Source of the DNA: an uncultured Gammaproteobacteria bacterium | GTDB taxonomy: Bacteria > Pseudomonadota > Gammaproteobacteria > PS1 > Pseudothioglobaceae | Length of the DNA: 38,483 nucleotides | Reading direction: 5' to 3' | Assembly: GCA_902606745.1 (NCBI GenBank) | Contig: CACLHR010000011.1 | Location: 1-38,483 of the forward strand | Part shown: one piece after another, positions 1 through 8,448 of the stretch | How positions within the stretch are numbered: the first letter of the stretch is position 1 | Layout: every line of letters begins with the position of its first letter | Notes under the pieces: model-generated | Seen by the model: the letters and a program-made list of their open reading frames with translations, nothing else | What the model was told of the DNA's origin: nothing | Database searches by the model: none | Program-made: the position numbers and the translations under genes

Positions 1-652
1 GAACCATGTTGTCTAACTCTTTTCGAGGTGTTCTATAGCTATTGACTATTTCAGATTTATCTTCATAACCAAGCGCCATTCCACAAAGCAATAACTTGTC
101 TTCAGCATAAGAAAGCTCTTCTCTGACAATATCTGGATATTCTCCAAGGGCTGCTTGTGGACAGGTTGCCAGACCATGTTCAACAGCAGACAACATAATC
201 GATTGTATAAACATACCACAATCCATATAAGAGCCCTTTTGTAAAAAATTATCCATAAAAAAAAGCAGTATGACGGGTGCGTTAAATGCTTGATAATTGA
301 GCGCCCATTGATCTAATTGTCTTTGTTTATCCTCTCTCGTTATTTCCAAAGTGGAGTAAAGCAATAGACCACAATCCCTCCTTCTCTCTTTGTATTCGCC
401 AGCCCACTCTGTCGGATAGTAGTGATAGTCCATAGCACCTTTATTTCCAGCACGAAAAGTCTCTTCCAGTTTATTACAAAGATTTGTCTTACTTTTTCCA
501 GTAACGACTGCCACTTGCCAAGGCTGAGTGTTAGCACCTGAAGGCGCGGTCTTGGACTGCTCTATAATGGTATTAATGACATCAATCGGCACTTCCTTGT
601 CCAAAAAAGCCCTCGTTGATTTACGTTCTGCTAGTGCTGTTTTTACATCCAT
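1..652 (-). CDS. Nitroreductase family protein (C-terminal end cut by window edge)
   Basis: FMN-dependent NAD(P)H oxidoreductase of the nitroreductase fold, probably cytoplasmic and dimeric. I translated 217 residues from an ATG at 650-652 to the window edge with no stop; the family is usually about 200-225 residues, so only a few residues are missing. Visible family features are an N-terminal ERKSTRAF segment (flavin-phosphate binding R-S-x-R), APSGANTQPW near residue 40 and GLATCPQAAL near residue 170. It lies 21 nt downstream of the metallo-hydrolase gene and is probably co-transcribed with it. The true substrate (nitroaromatic, quinone or other) cannot be read from the sequence. Confidence 0.88.
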   Translation of the reverse strand, partial: MDVKTALAERKSTRAFLDKEVPIDVINTIIEQSKTAPSGANTQPWQVAVVTGKSKTNLCNKLEETFRAGNKGAMDYHYYPTEWAGEYKERRRDCGLLLYSTLEITREDKQRQLDQWALNYQAFNAPVILLFFMDNFLQKGSYMDCGMFIQSIMLSAVEHGLATCPQAALGEYPDIVREELSYAEDKLLLCGMALGYEDKSEIVNSYRTPRKELDNMV

Positions 653-673
653 CTCTCTCTCCGTTAATTTTTC

Positions 674-1618
674 TTAATCTGAGGCAATTTTTTGTTGCCA
701 GTAAATCAGGCCTTGTGTGTTAAGTTCCACGTCAACCATTAGCTTTTCTCTACAAGAATCTTGATTAGTAAAGCCTATTTTTTGAAGTTGTTGCAGAAGA
801 TGATCCATCATCATATTTTCAATTTTTTCATTGGCGTTATCTTGTGCTGCGTAATCAATTGCAAGACTTCTCATAAAGTTAACACCATCTATTAACTGCT
901 GTATTACTTTGTTTGTCGGTTTGATTGCACCGAAATGAGTCAAACAAACACGTTTAGGTTTGTATTCCATTAACTTTTTTATACTATTGATCAACTCATC
1001 TGGGTCAAATTGTATTGGCGTTGTTGTGGGGAAAATATAGACCTCATCACCATTATCAAAGTCACGATATGATATTCCAAAAGTGTCACCTGTAAACATA
1101 GACTCGGTCATCTTATCCCAAACACAAAAGTGATGCTTTGCATGTCCTGGAGTGTCAATAAACTTAAGCTCTCTTCCGCCAAAGTCGAGCACAAAGTTAT
1201 CATCAGCCTCAATAATCCGACTGGAATCTATTGGCACAACATCACCATATAATTGATTAAATTTCTCTTGTCCATAAACCGCAACGGTCCCAGCAATAAG
1301 CTTACTAGGGTCTACCATATGTCTAGCACCTCGAGGATGAATTACAAGCTGTGCATTTGGACAAAGTTTCATCAATACACCAGCACCCGCAGCGTGATCT
1401 AGATGGACGTGGGTTGGTATTATGTAGGTTACATTGGAAAAGTTCAGACCATCTTTTTCAAGAGCTTGTTGAATATTGGGGATGCTGTGTTTAGTGCCTG
1501 TCTCTATAATGGCAATTTCGTTACCCTGCCTGAGTAGATATATTGCAGCAAATTCTTCACGTATATAGCCTGTATCTATAACACTAATTCCATCTGCAAT
1601 TTTCAATACTGACCCCAT
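674..1618 (-). CDS. Metallo-beta-lactamase fold hydrolase (glyoxalase II-like)
   Basis: A 314-residue cytoplasmic protein with no signal peptide. It has the dinuclear metal site of the MBL superfamily: THVHLDH with H70, H72, D74 and H75, then H159 in DTPGHAKHH, D178 in TGDT, and H228 in LTHFG. This set resembles glyoxalase II and related thioester hydrolases, but the substrate is unknown and closeness to true hydroxyacylglutathione hydrolase is not shown. It starts at an ATG and is divergent from tatB across about 190 bp; the nitroreductase follows 21 nt downstream, suggesting a two-gene unit. Confidence 0.88.
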   Translation of the reverse strand: MGSVLKIADGISVIDTGYIREEFAAIYLLRQGNEIAIIETGTKHSIPNIQQALEKDGLNFSNVTYIIPTHVHLDHAAGAGVLMKLCPNAQLVIHPRGARHMVDPSKLIAGTVAVYGQEKFNQLYGDVVPIDSSRIIEADDNFVLDFGGRELKFIDTPGHAKHHFCVWDKMTESMFTGDTFGISYRDFDNGDEVYIFPTTTPIQFDPDELINSIKKLMEYKPKRVCLTHFGAIKPTNKVIQQLIDGVNFMRSLAIDYAAQDNANEKIENMMMDHLLQQLQKIGFTNQDSCREKLMVDVELNTQGLIYWQQKIASD

Positions 1619-1807
1619 TATGTTGTGTTGATTCTATTAAGCATTAAGAAACTAGGTATTACCACCATTATTGTATAATAAAACACTTATATCATTCTTT
1701 TATTTCTCTAGATTTCCAAGTTCTTATGGGTATCAGAATACAACAATTAACTTTCAAGATTCATTTCTGCGTAGCCCATCGTAGTGAGTCATTCAATAGG
1801 CAATATT

Positions 1808-2119
1808 ATGTTTGATTTCGGTATGTGGGAGATTGCTGTTATATTCGTCATCACGTTGATTGTGGTCGGCCCCGAAAAGATGCCCGCACTGGCTCGTAAA
1901 GCTGGTCTTTACGTTGGTAAATTTAGGAAATTTGTTTCCAAAATTAAAAATGACATTAATGATGAATTAGAAGCGGAAGATCTTAAAGAACAACTCTCTA
2001 TTGAAAATGAAGAATTAGTTCTTTCAAGAACTCTGGAAGAAGCCAAAAGTAGTATTGACGAAATTAAAGATGAGGCTTCCAAGATTAGCAATCTATCCTC
2101 AAACGTTAACAAAAGTTAA
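1808..2119 (+). CDS. tatB: Sec-independent protein translocase subunit TatB
   Basis: TatB works with TatC as the receptor for twin-arginine signal peptides at the inner membrane. The protein starts MFDFGMWEI, followed by one transmembrane helix ending in VVGPEKMP, the hinge typical of TatB (E. coli has GPQRLP), then a charged amphipathic helix and a long acidic coiled tail. A GTG 24 nt upstream would add eight residues, but the family begins at MFD, so I chose the ATG at 1808 (103 residues). The stop lies 6 nt before tatC. No tatA gene precedes it, unlike the usual tatABC order. Confidence 0.88.
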   Translation: MFDFGMWEIAVIFVITLIVVGPEKMPALARKAGLYVGKFRKFVSKIKNDINDELEAEDLKEQLSIENEELVLSRTLEEAKSSIDEIKDEASKISNLSSNVNKS

Positions 2120-2125
2120 AAGATT

Positions 2126-2980
2126 ATGCCTGAAACGTTACAACAAGAAAAAATGCCAATCGTTCAGCATCTAATTGAACTTAGGGGTGCATTATTACGT
2201 TCGGTGATTGCAATTGTGATTTTCTTCGCAATCCTTTTTCCATTTGCCGATGACATATACACCTTTATAGCGGCACCGATTGTGCAAGCAATACCAGGTT
2301 CCAACCTTATCGCTATCGGCGTTATCTCTCCCTTCTTAACGCCACTAAAGATGTCATTAATTCTTGCCATCTATGTAGCTATGCCTTATTTGCTCTACCA
2401 GTTATGGTCATTCACTGCACCTGCACTTTATCGGCACGAAAAGAAATTAATACTGCCGCTTTTGATATCGTCAACGATACTTTTTTATGCAGGACTGCTT
2501 TTCTCTTTCTATATCGTTTTTCCTGTCATTTTTAACTTCTTATCGACTGTAGGACCAGCATCAGTCAACTTTGCACCTGATATCCAGTACTATCTTAACT
2601 TTATTCTAAAAGTCTCTTTTGCTTTTGGGGTTGCCTTTGAGGTTCCGATTGCAACAATCCTGCTGATTATGTTTGGTGCAACTACTGCTGAGCGCCTTAA
2701 AAAAAATCGTTCCTACGTCATTATCGGTTCTTTTGTAGTTGGAATGATTTTAACGCCGCCAGATATTATTTCGCAGATTCTCATCGCAATTCCTATTTGG
2801 CTTCTTTTTGAGGTTGGCTTGTTTTTTGCTCCATTTTTTAAAGTCCGTAAAACCGCTAAACAAGTAAATACCAAAAAATCCAAACCTCAGAAAAATGATT
2901 GGACTGACGAGTCTCACAATTCCATGATGGATGAAGTTGAATCTGAAATGAATAAACAAGGCGGACTAGACCAACAGTAG
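2126..2980 (+). CDS. tatC: Sec-independent protein translocase subunit TatC
   Basis: Polytopic inner-membrane core of the Tat translocase, 284 residues. The N-terminal HLIELR motif near residue 16, the [17 protein letters not shown] segment after the second helix, and the LTPPDIISQ stretch before the last helices are TatC hallmarks. Six hydrophobic segments are visible, followed by a charged cytoplasmic tail of about 45 residues. It follows tatB with a 6 nt gap. Its last 15 nt overlap the convergent umuC 3' end, leaving no room for a separate terminator between the two. Confidence 0.95.
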   Translation: MPETLQQEKMPIVQHLIELRGALLRSVIAIVIFFAILFPFADDIYTFIAAPIVQAIPGSNLIAIGVISPFLTPLKMSLILAIYVAMPYLLYQLWSFTAPALYRHEKKLILPLLISSTILFYAGLLFSFYIVFPVIFNFLSTVGPASVNFAPDIQYYLNFILKVSFAFGVAFEVPIATILLIMFGATTAERLKKNRSYVIIGSFVVGMILTPPDIISQILIAIPIWLLFEVGLFFAPFFKVRKTAKQVNTKKSKPQKNDWTDESHNSMMDEVESEMNKQGGLDQQ

Positions 2981-4246
2981 CTCGTTCCAACTAGTTGTAT
3001 ACCTTTTTGACCTAAAACCAGACCTTGATTTCCATCTATCGTTACCCACTTCACTGGCATATTTGACGGACTCATTGAAGCGCCTGTTTATGCTTCGTAT
3101 AGGGTTAGATTTATTGTAGCTACCTGTCTCCGGTTGACTGTCCTGATTCATCGAAAATAAGTCTTGCTGACGGTAATTTTTACTGAGATTACCTAGCACT
3201 ATACCTCCCTTGTAGAATGAGTGCCCTGGCTCATAGATAAGCTTGAGTATCTTCGCTGTGAGTGGTATCAGTAGTGATTCATCTTCAGTAGCTGTAGTCA
3301 TTCCAACAGTTTTTGATAAATGCACACAGGGTTTGTCTTTTTTGTGAGGATTGGTGTAAATAAAGACGGTCAAGGTTGTGGCTGCCAGTTTGTGATTATT
3401 AAGCTTATTAACAGCCTTCCTAGTAAGGATAGTGAGCGCCTGATTCAATTCATCAAAGTCCGTTAAATCATCCCCAAAAGAACGCGAGGAGACAATCTGT
3501 TGCCTAGTTGGTGGAATACACTCAATAGATACGCAGGAGTGGCCACGAAGCTCTTGGTACACCCTCTTGCCGTTAACGCCTAAAAGGGTTTCAATGATGC
3601 CAATATCTGCTTTATAAAAGTCATAGCTGGAGTTAATGTTTACACGGTTGAGTTTTTTAGCGCTCTGTCTTCCTATACCCCATAAATCCCCCACTTCAAA
3701 GGACCGTAACAACTTTTTATACCTATGATAGGGTAGTGTATCTATATCAAAAACCCCATCAAATTTTGAATACTTCTTGGCAATGCGATTTGCAAGCTTA
3801 GCCAAAACCTTAGTGCTACCGATACCGACACAAACTGGGACCCCTGTCCAACGCCTAACCTGTCTCCTTAGAGACTGCATATGGATTGCCAAATCAAATG
3901 GCAATCCTTTCAAGTCTATGAAACTTTCATCGATAGAATAGATCTCCTGAATGGGAGAGTATTGAGCAATAATCCTCATCACTCTTGATGACATATCTCC
4001 ATACAGGGGATAGTTAGAAGACCTAACTACTACATTATTTTGAAGAATCAGGTTTTTGACTTGGAAGTAAGGCACCCCCATCTTGATGCCTAGCGCTTTA
4101 GCCTCATTAGAGCGGGCAACAATACATCCATCATTATTCGACAGTACAACGATTGGTTTCCCTTCTAGTTTAGGTTCAAACACCCTTTCACAGGAGGCAT
4201 AGAAATTATTGCAGTCAATTAAGGCAAACTTTTTACTCTCAGTCAT
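2966..4246 (-). CDS. umuC: Y-family DNA polymerase V catalytic subunit UmuC
   Basis: Error-prone translesion DNA polymerase acting with processed UmuD'. At 426 residues it matches E. coli UmuC (422). The catalytic carboxylates are present: D11 in [13 protein letters not shown], and D106-E107 in [10 protein letters not shown]. The helix-hairpin-helix ([11 protein letters not shown]) and little-finger regions follow, then the UmuC-specific C-terminal tail. The start ATG overlaps the umuD stop by 8 nt, so the two are translationally coupled. The 3' end overlaps tatC on the other strand by 15 nt. Confidence 0.95.
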   Translation of the reverse strand: MTESKKFALIDCNNFYASCERVFEPKLEGKPIVVLSNNDGCIVARSNEAKALGIKMGVPYFQVKNLILQNNVVVRSSNYPLYGDMSSRVMRIIAQYSPIQEIYSIDESFIDLKGLPFDLAIHMQSLRRQVRRWTGVPVCVGIGSTKVLAKLANRIAKKYSKFDGVFDIDTLPYHRYKKLLRSFEVGDLWGIGRQSAKKLNRVNINSSYDFYKADIGIIETLLGVNGKRVYQELRGHSCVSIECIPPTRQQIVSSRSFGDDLTDFDELNQALTILTRKAVNKLNNHKLAATTLTVFIYTNPHKKDKPCVHLSKTVGMTTATEDESLLIPLTAKILKLIYEPGHSFYKGGIVLGNLSKNYRQQDLFSMNQDSQPETGSYNKSNPIRSINRRFNESVKYASEVGNDRWKSRSGFRSKRYTTSWNELLLV

Positions 4247-4823
4247 ACTGATGTATCACTGAGGTGACGACGCCCCATATAATGAGTTCATCGGTACCAT
4301 TAACCTTAATGTCTTCAAACTCAGGATTTTCAGCTTTGAGAGTTATATTTCCTTTGTATTTGTGTAATCGCTTAACAGTGAATTCGCCATCAACGACTGC
4401 AATCACTATCTTGCCGCTTTTAGGAGTTAGGGATTTATCGACAATCAATATGTCGCCTTGATGAATGCCAGCACCCAACATTGAGTCGCCCTGCGCTTTA
4501 ACAAAAAAGGTGGCATCTTTGTGTTGAATGAGGTGTGTGTTTAGGTCAAGTGCATCCTCCAAGTGATCATCTGCCGGTGACGGAAAGCCCGCTTGTACGC
4601 GTGAGGTAAAAATCGGAATCATCAGCTCTTTTGTATTCTCTTTAGTAAGCAGAACCTCTACCCCTGTCTTAACTTGGGATTTATATACTTCAATAGAGGG
4701 AAGGATAGATTCAACAAGACTGATCGGCACTCTGATAACCTTGGTATCTTCCTTAAAGCTACCTGAATTTTTTTTACGACCAGCACCCTTTCTGGCGCCA
4801 CCGTGGTTGTGTGTATTCATCAT
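4239..4823 (-). CDS. umuD: UmuD/LexA-like S24 autoprotease with extra N-terminal DNA-binding-like region
   Basis: SOS mutagenesis protein that cleaves itself with RecA help and partners UmuC. From the ATG at 4823 it has 194 residues. The S24 core is complete: cleavage site A78-G79, nucleophile S114 in GDSM, and general base K151 in TVKRL. The spacings G79-S114 (35) and S114-K151 (37) equal those of E. coli UmuD (G25, S60, K97), so the protein carries about 54 extra residues at the front. That extension has a basic [11 protein letters not shown] motif and a [14 protein letters not shown] segment like a ribbon-helix-helix strand and helix. An upstream TTG lies inside the promoter and is rejected. 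ATG 4820 is an equal alternative. The extension may make it a self-regulating repressor; this is inference. Confidence 0.88.
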   Translation of the reverse strand: MMNTHNHGGARKGAGRKKNSGSFKEDTKVIRVPISLVESILPSIEVYKSQVKTGVEVLLTKENTKELMIPIFTSRVQAGFPSPADDHLEDALDLNTHLIQHKDATFFVKAQGDSMLGAGIHQGDILIVDKSLTPKSGKIVIAVVDGEFTVKRLHKYKGNITLKAENPEFEDIKVNGTDELIIWGVVTSVIHQYD

Positions 4824-4856
4824 CAACTTGAATTTTGTTACAAGATTCAAATTGAG

Positions 4857-4885
4857 ATTATAGATCAACTACTATGCATAGTCAA
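4857..4885 (-). promoter_or_regulatory. umuDC promoter with a 12-bp palindrome
   Basis: Read on the minus strand: -35 TTGACT (4885-4880), a 17-nt spacer and -10 TATAAT (4862-4857), close to an ideal sigma70 promoter. The spacer and the last base of the -35 contain a perfect palindrome, ACTATGCATAGT (4871-4882), well placed for repressor binding. It is not the E. coli LexA box (CTG-N10-CAG). Transcription would start near 4850, about 27 nt before the umuD ATG. Confidence 0.7.
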
Positions 4886-4895
4886 TCGGAATAAT

Positions 4896-4918
4896 GAGAA
4901 AAACTAAGCGCTGGCTAG
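4896..4918 (-). terminator. Possible weak terminator at the end of the leftward purine operon
   Basis: The last codons of the 8-oxoguanine deaminase gene contain a short imperfect hairpin (CTAGC / GC-T-TAG with loop CAGC, minus strand), followed directly by TTTTTCTC. The stem is only five pairs with a bulge, so this is tentative. It is the only terminator-like structure before the umuDC promoter. Confidence 0.28.
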
Positions 4919-6259
4919 TTGACGTAATTTTTTCGCTGCATCGCTGTGGCGGTAAATCAATTCAGCTTCATCTTTGTCAACTATCTTTCCGTCAACGACT
5001 CGCCACTTTCCTGCCACCATTACCCTGTCTGCTCTTTGTGCACCACAGAGCAATAACGCTGCCAAGGGATCATGGCTGCCAGAAAACCTCAACTCGTCTA
5101 GCTTAAATAGTGCCAAATCTGCTTGCTTTCCGATTGCTATTTCACCGATATCGTTTCTACCCAAAAGTTTCGCAGAGCCTGTGCTTGCCCAGTCATATGC
5201 ATGCTTGTGACTAATCTTTGAGGCGCCATAGCGTAGACGCTGTAAATACATTCCCTGTCTAAGCTCAGCTATTAAATTGGATCCGTCATTGGAGGCAGAA
5301 CCATCAACACCTAGGCCTACAGTACATCCAGCCTCTTCAAGCTCAAGGCTTCGACAAATTCCGGAAGCCAGCATCATATTTGAGCTTGGACAGTGACAAA
5401 TACCTACCCCAGAGTTACCTAGCTTTTGTATCTCCTCCTGATTAAAGTGGATACCATGCGCTAGCCATGTACGTTCAGACAACCAGCCAACACTTTCAAG
5501 ATAATCAACCGTTCTTAATCCAAACTTTTTTAGGCAAAAATTTTCTTCGTCTATGGTTTCAGCTAGATGGGTGTGTAATCGGACGTCATATTGTTTGGCG
5601 AGCTCTGCCGTATCTTGCATTAGCTCGGTGGTGACAGAAAAAGGAGAACATGGCGCTAAAGCGATCTGGGTCATCGCACCTTCATCTGGATTATGGTAAC
5701 TTTTAATGAGTCGCTCACTGTCATCCAATATCTGCTCTTTAGTCTGTACGACACTTTGCGGTGGAAGCCCACCATCCTTCTCCCCTAAACTCATCGAACC
5801 TCTTGTCAGAACCACTCGCATTCCTAGCTTTTGAGCTTGCTCAACCTGGATATCTATGGCATTTTCGAGCTGTTTGGGAAACAAATAGTGGTGATCACTT
5901 GCGGTAGTGCAACCGGACAACAAAAGCTCAGATAGTGCCAATTCAGTCGAGACCGCCAACATCTCTGGTTGGATATTTGCCCACACCCTATATAGACTCT
6001 TTAACCAAGGGAATAGCTCCTTATTCAAGGCCTCTGGATAGGCCCTAGTGAGGGTTTGGTAGAAGTGGTGGTGGGTATTGATTAAGCCCGGTAAAACAAC
6101 ACTGTCGCTCGCATCATAAACCTCATCAATTTGAGATAATGGAGCCTTTCCAGCGCCAACTAACTCAATAATCTCTTGTCCTTTAATGACAATACCACTT
6201 TTGCTATTTTTTGCGTATATAGCAAGTGGATCTTTAACCCAAATCGTTGCTTGATTCAT
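4904..6259 (-). CDS. 8-oxoguanine deaminase (amidohydrolase family)
   Basis: Amidohydrolase-superfamily deaminase, 451 residues, of the branch that includes Pseudomonas PA0142, which turns 8-oxoguanine into urate and ammonia. Visible metal and catalytic residues: HHH at 63-65 in INTHHHFYQTL, H229 and H231 in LHTHLAE, E234, H268 in LAHGIH, and D319 in LGVDGSASNDGSN. The VDGSASNDGSNL segment is typical of this branch, though hydroxyatrazine and cytosine-type deaminases are relatives. It is the last gene of the leftward train, separated from the binding-protein gene by a strong stem-loop. Its product urate would enter PuuD directly. The substrate is inferred from family and context. Confidence 0.85.
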   Translation of the reverse strand: MNQATIWVKDPLAIYAKNSKSGIVIKGQEIIELVGAGKAPLSQIDEVYDASDSVVLPGLINTHHHFYQTLTRAYPEALNKELFPWLKSLYRVWANIQPEMLAVSTELALSELLLSGCTTASDHHYLFPKQLENAIDIQVEQAQKLGMRVVLTRGSMSLGEKDGGLPPQSVVQTKEQILDDSERLIKSYHNPDEGAMTQIALAPCSPFSVTTELMQDTAELAKQYDVRLHTHLAETIDEENFCLKKFGLRTVDYLESVGWLSERTWLAHGIHFNQEEIQKLGNSGVGICHCPSSNMMLASGICRSLELEEAGCTVGLGVDGSASNDGSNLIAELRQGMYLQRLRYGASKISHKHAYDWASTGSAKLLGRNDIGEIAIGKQADLALFKLDELRFSGSHDPLAALLLCGAQRADRVMVAGKWRVVDGKIVDKDEAELIYRHSDAAKKLRQLASA

Positions 6260-6300
6260 AATTGATCTGCATCAGAGTTAGTAAAGTTCTTAATGATACA

Positions 6301-6337
6301 TAATGAAATCGCACCCAAAAGGGTGCGATTATCATTA
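6301..6337 (-). repeat. Strong stem-loop after the left binding-protein gene
   Basis: Inverted repeat: TAATGA-AATCGCACCC, loop AAAA, GGGTGCGATT-(A)-TCATTA. Sixteen pairs with one bulged base. On the minus strand only a short T stretch (TTTC) follows, so full termination is doubtful. It is better explained as a 3'-end stabiliser or partial attenuator that raises binding-protein output relative to the downstream deaminase gene. Confidence 0.7.
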
Positions 6338-6356
6338 AAGCTTAAATGAACTTTTA

Positions 6357-7442
6357 TTAGTTAGGATACTTACTGTCAATTCCTTCTACATAAAAATCCA
6401 TAGTTATGATGTCAGGGAACATAGGTGGTGTTTCACCTTCCGCCAACCATACACTACCATCTTGCCTGTTGATAGGTCCAGTGAATGGATGAACATCACC
6501 AAACTCCAAGTCAAGTATGGTCATTTCCGCTTCCAACTTAACATCGTCAGGCATATTTTGCATTGGAGCAAACGTCACCATACCTTGTTCAACACCATCG
6601 AAAGTATCGGCTGATGTCCAAGTGCCATCTCTTATAGCTTTGACTCGATCAGCATAATATGGACCCCAGTTATTAATAATTGAAGTTAAATGAGCGCTTG
6701 GACCCCATGCAGACATATCAGACGCCTGACCAAAAGCGCGAACGCCATCCTCCTCTTCAGCTACAGTCATAGGTGCTGTTGAGTCGGTATGTTGCATGAT
6801 AATATCTGCGCCTTGTGCTATAAGTGCACGAGCCGCATCTGCCTCTTTACCTGGATCATACCAAGTGTAAACCCAAACAATTTTGATTTGGATATCAGGG
6901 TTAACAGATCTTGCAGCCAAGAAGGCAGAGTTAATACCGCGAATAACTTCAGGGATAGGGAATGAAGCAATATAACCAATTACATTAGTATTTGTCATTC
7001 TGCCCGCAATCTTACCTATAACGTGTCTACCTTCATAAAATCTCGCAGAATAGGTAGAAATATTATCCGTAGGACGCTTATACCCTGTTGCGTGTTCAAA
7101 TTTAACATCCGGATAACGCGCCGCAACCTTTATAGTGGGCTCCATATATCCAAAAGATGTGGTGAAAATAACATCATTTTTCCTGGCAAGGCTCGTAATA
7201 ACACGCTCAGAATCGGAATTCTCAGCGACACTTTCAATACGTGTAATTACTACGTCATCACCTAGTTGATCTTGAAGATGGTTTGCACCTTGGTCATGTG
7301 CATAAGTCCATCCATGGTCTCCCGTTGGACCAATATAGATAAAGGCCGCTTTTACAGGATCAGCGAAGGCACTATTTGTAAATGCCAACATTAAACTTAA
7401 TAACGAGAACTTCAAAATACTCGTTAATCTTCGACTAGACAT
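6357..7442 (-). CDS. BMP-family (PnrA-like) ABC transporter substrate-binding protein, left arm
   Basis: Periplasmic binding protein for a purine or nucleoside importer, 361 residues. It has a type-I signal peptide with cleavage likely after A27 (SAFA|D) and no lipobox cysteine, so it is probably soluble in the periplasm. The mature N-terminus carries the BMP pattern YIGPTGDHGWTYAHDQG, and the fold continues with ITSLARKNDVIFTTSFGY and the IGYIASFPIPEVIRGIN hinge. It lies downstream of its two permeases and ATPase, the reverse of the gene order in the right-arm transporter. Placement beside xdh and 8-oxoguanine deaminase suggests a purine base as ligand; that is inference. Confidence 0.9.
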   Translation of the reverse strand: MSSRRLTSILKFSLLSLMLAFTNSAFADPVKAAFIYIGPTGDHGWTYAHDQGANHLQDQLGDDVVITRIESVAENSDSERVITSLARKNDVIFTTSFGYMEPTIKVAARYPDVKFEHATGYKRPTDNISTYSARFYEGRHVIGKIAGRMTNTNVIGYIASFPIPEVIRGINSAFLAARSVNPDIQIKIVWVYTWYDPGKEADAARALIAQGADIIMQHTDSTAPMTVAEEEDGVRAFGQASDMSAWGPSAHLTSIINNWGPYYADRVKAIRDGTWTSADTFDGVEQGMVTFAPMQNMPDDVKLEAEMTILDLEFGDVHPFTGPINRQDGSVWLAEGETPPMFPDIITMDFYVEGIDSKYPN

Positions 7443-7518
7443 ATCTTCTTCTCCTTTTTTATTTAACGATTTACTTGCTTGTTTTACTAATTTTTAGTTG
7501 ACAACTTAGTGGCAAAAA

Positions 7519-8448
7519 CTAAGATGTTGAATGAAATATTCTACCCAAACAATTGGGCATTGTGCGGTTTGTTTTGTTTTTTACTCTCATTCTTAAAGTC
7601 ACCAGTATCACAATCGTTGCTAGATAAGGCAACATTGACAGGTATTGCGCACTGATACGAACATCGAAACCCTGAGCATGAAGTTGTAGAATTGTGATAC
7701 CTCCAAAAATCAAGGCACCCAATATAACTTTAAAGGGTTGCCATGATGAAAAAACAACTAACGCAAGTGCAATCCAGCCACGACCCGCAGTCATATCTTC
7801 ACCCCAGATTGGCACCTGAACTAAAGACAAAAAGGCGCCACCAATGCCAGCCATTGCACCACCAAATAAGATTGCCAATACGCGGTAGCGAACAACGTTA
7901 TGTCCTATCGCGTGGGCGGCATCGTGGTTATCACCTATAGCTCTCAATATTAACCCTTGTTTGGTTTTAAATAAAAACCACCATACCAAAAACACCATAA
8001 AGAAGGCAAGATACACAAGTGGGTTATAACTAAACAATAACGGTCCAATGATAGGCAAATCAGAAAGCACGGGAATATGGAGTGCAGAGATCAGTTCAAT
8101 ATTTTCTTCAGTATAACTTCTCCCTACAAAAGCTGCAATTCCAAGACCAAAAAGGGTTAAAGCGAGTCCGGTCGCTACATGATTTGTCAGCAATATTTGC
8201 GTTAAGAAAGCAAAAATAGAGGCAATTGCCATGCCCGCTAGTAATGCCGCCAATACCGCTAAAAAAGAACTTCCAGTATGAAATTCAACAACAAAACCGG
8301 CCAGAGCTCCGACAATCATCATCCCCTCGACTCCTAAATTAAGAACACCTGAGCGTTCAACTAGAAGCTCCCCTATTGCGGCAAAAATCAATGGCACAGA
8401 GGCGATACTGATTCCTATAATAATGGCAATTATCAGTCCTTCATTCAT
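7519..8448 (-). CDS. ABC transporter permease, BMP/Nup type (second permease, left arm)
   Basis: Inner-membrane permease of 309 residues with about eight to nine hydrophobic helices, of the family shared by ribose (RbsC) and nucleoside (NupC/NupQ type) importers. The N-terminal LLVERSGVLNLGVEGMM motif and the GAMAGIGGAFLSL segment mark the shorter permease of the pair. Its start overlaps the stop of the preceding permease by 4 nt. A 76-nt spacer with an AGAAGAAG-like ribosome site separates it from the binding-protein gene. Confidence 0.92.
   Translation of the reverse strand: MNEGLIIAIIIGISIASVPLIFAAIGELLVERSGVLNLGVEGMMIVGALAGFVVEFHTGSSFLAVLAALLAGMAIASIFAFLTQILLTNHVATGLALTLFGLGIAAFVGRSYTEENIELISALHIPVLSDLPIIGPLLFSYNPLVYLAFFMVFLVWWFLFKTKQGLILRAIGDNHDAAHAIGHNVVRYRVLAILFGGAMAGIGGAFLSLVQVPIWGEDMTAGRGWIALALVVFSSWQPFKVILGALIFGGITILQLHAQGFDVRISAQYLSMLPYLATIVILVTLRMRVKNKTNRTMPNCLGRIFHSTS

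Noticed and set aside
1619-1783. TATAAT at 1674-1679 as the tatB promoter
   Set aside because: No acceptable -35 or extended -10 at proper distance, so I did not annotate it.
4824-4868. Longer umuD starting at a TTG at 4868
   Set aside because: That codon lies upstream of the transcription start implied by the TTGACT-17-TATAAT promoter, overlapping its spacer and -10 region; ATG 4823 or 4820 is downstream and fits.
4871-4882. Palindrome as a standard LexA box
   Set aside because: It lacks the CTG-N10-CAG form of gammaproteobacterial LexA sites, so I call it only a palindromic operator candidate.
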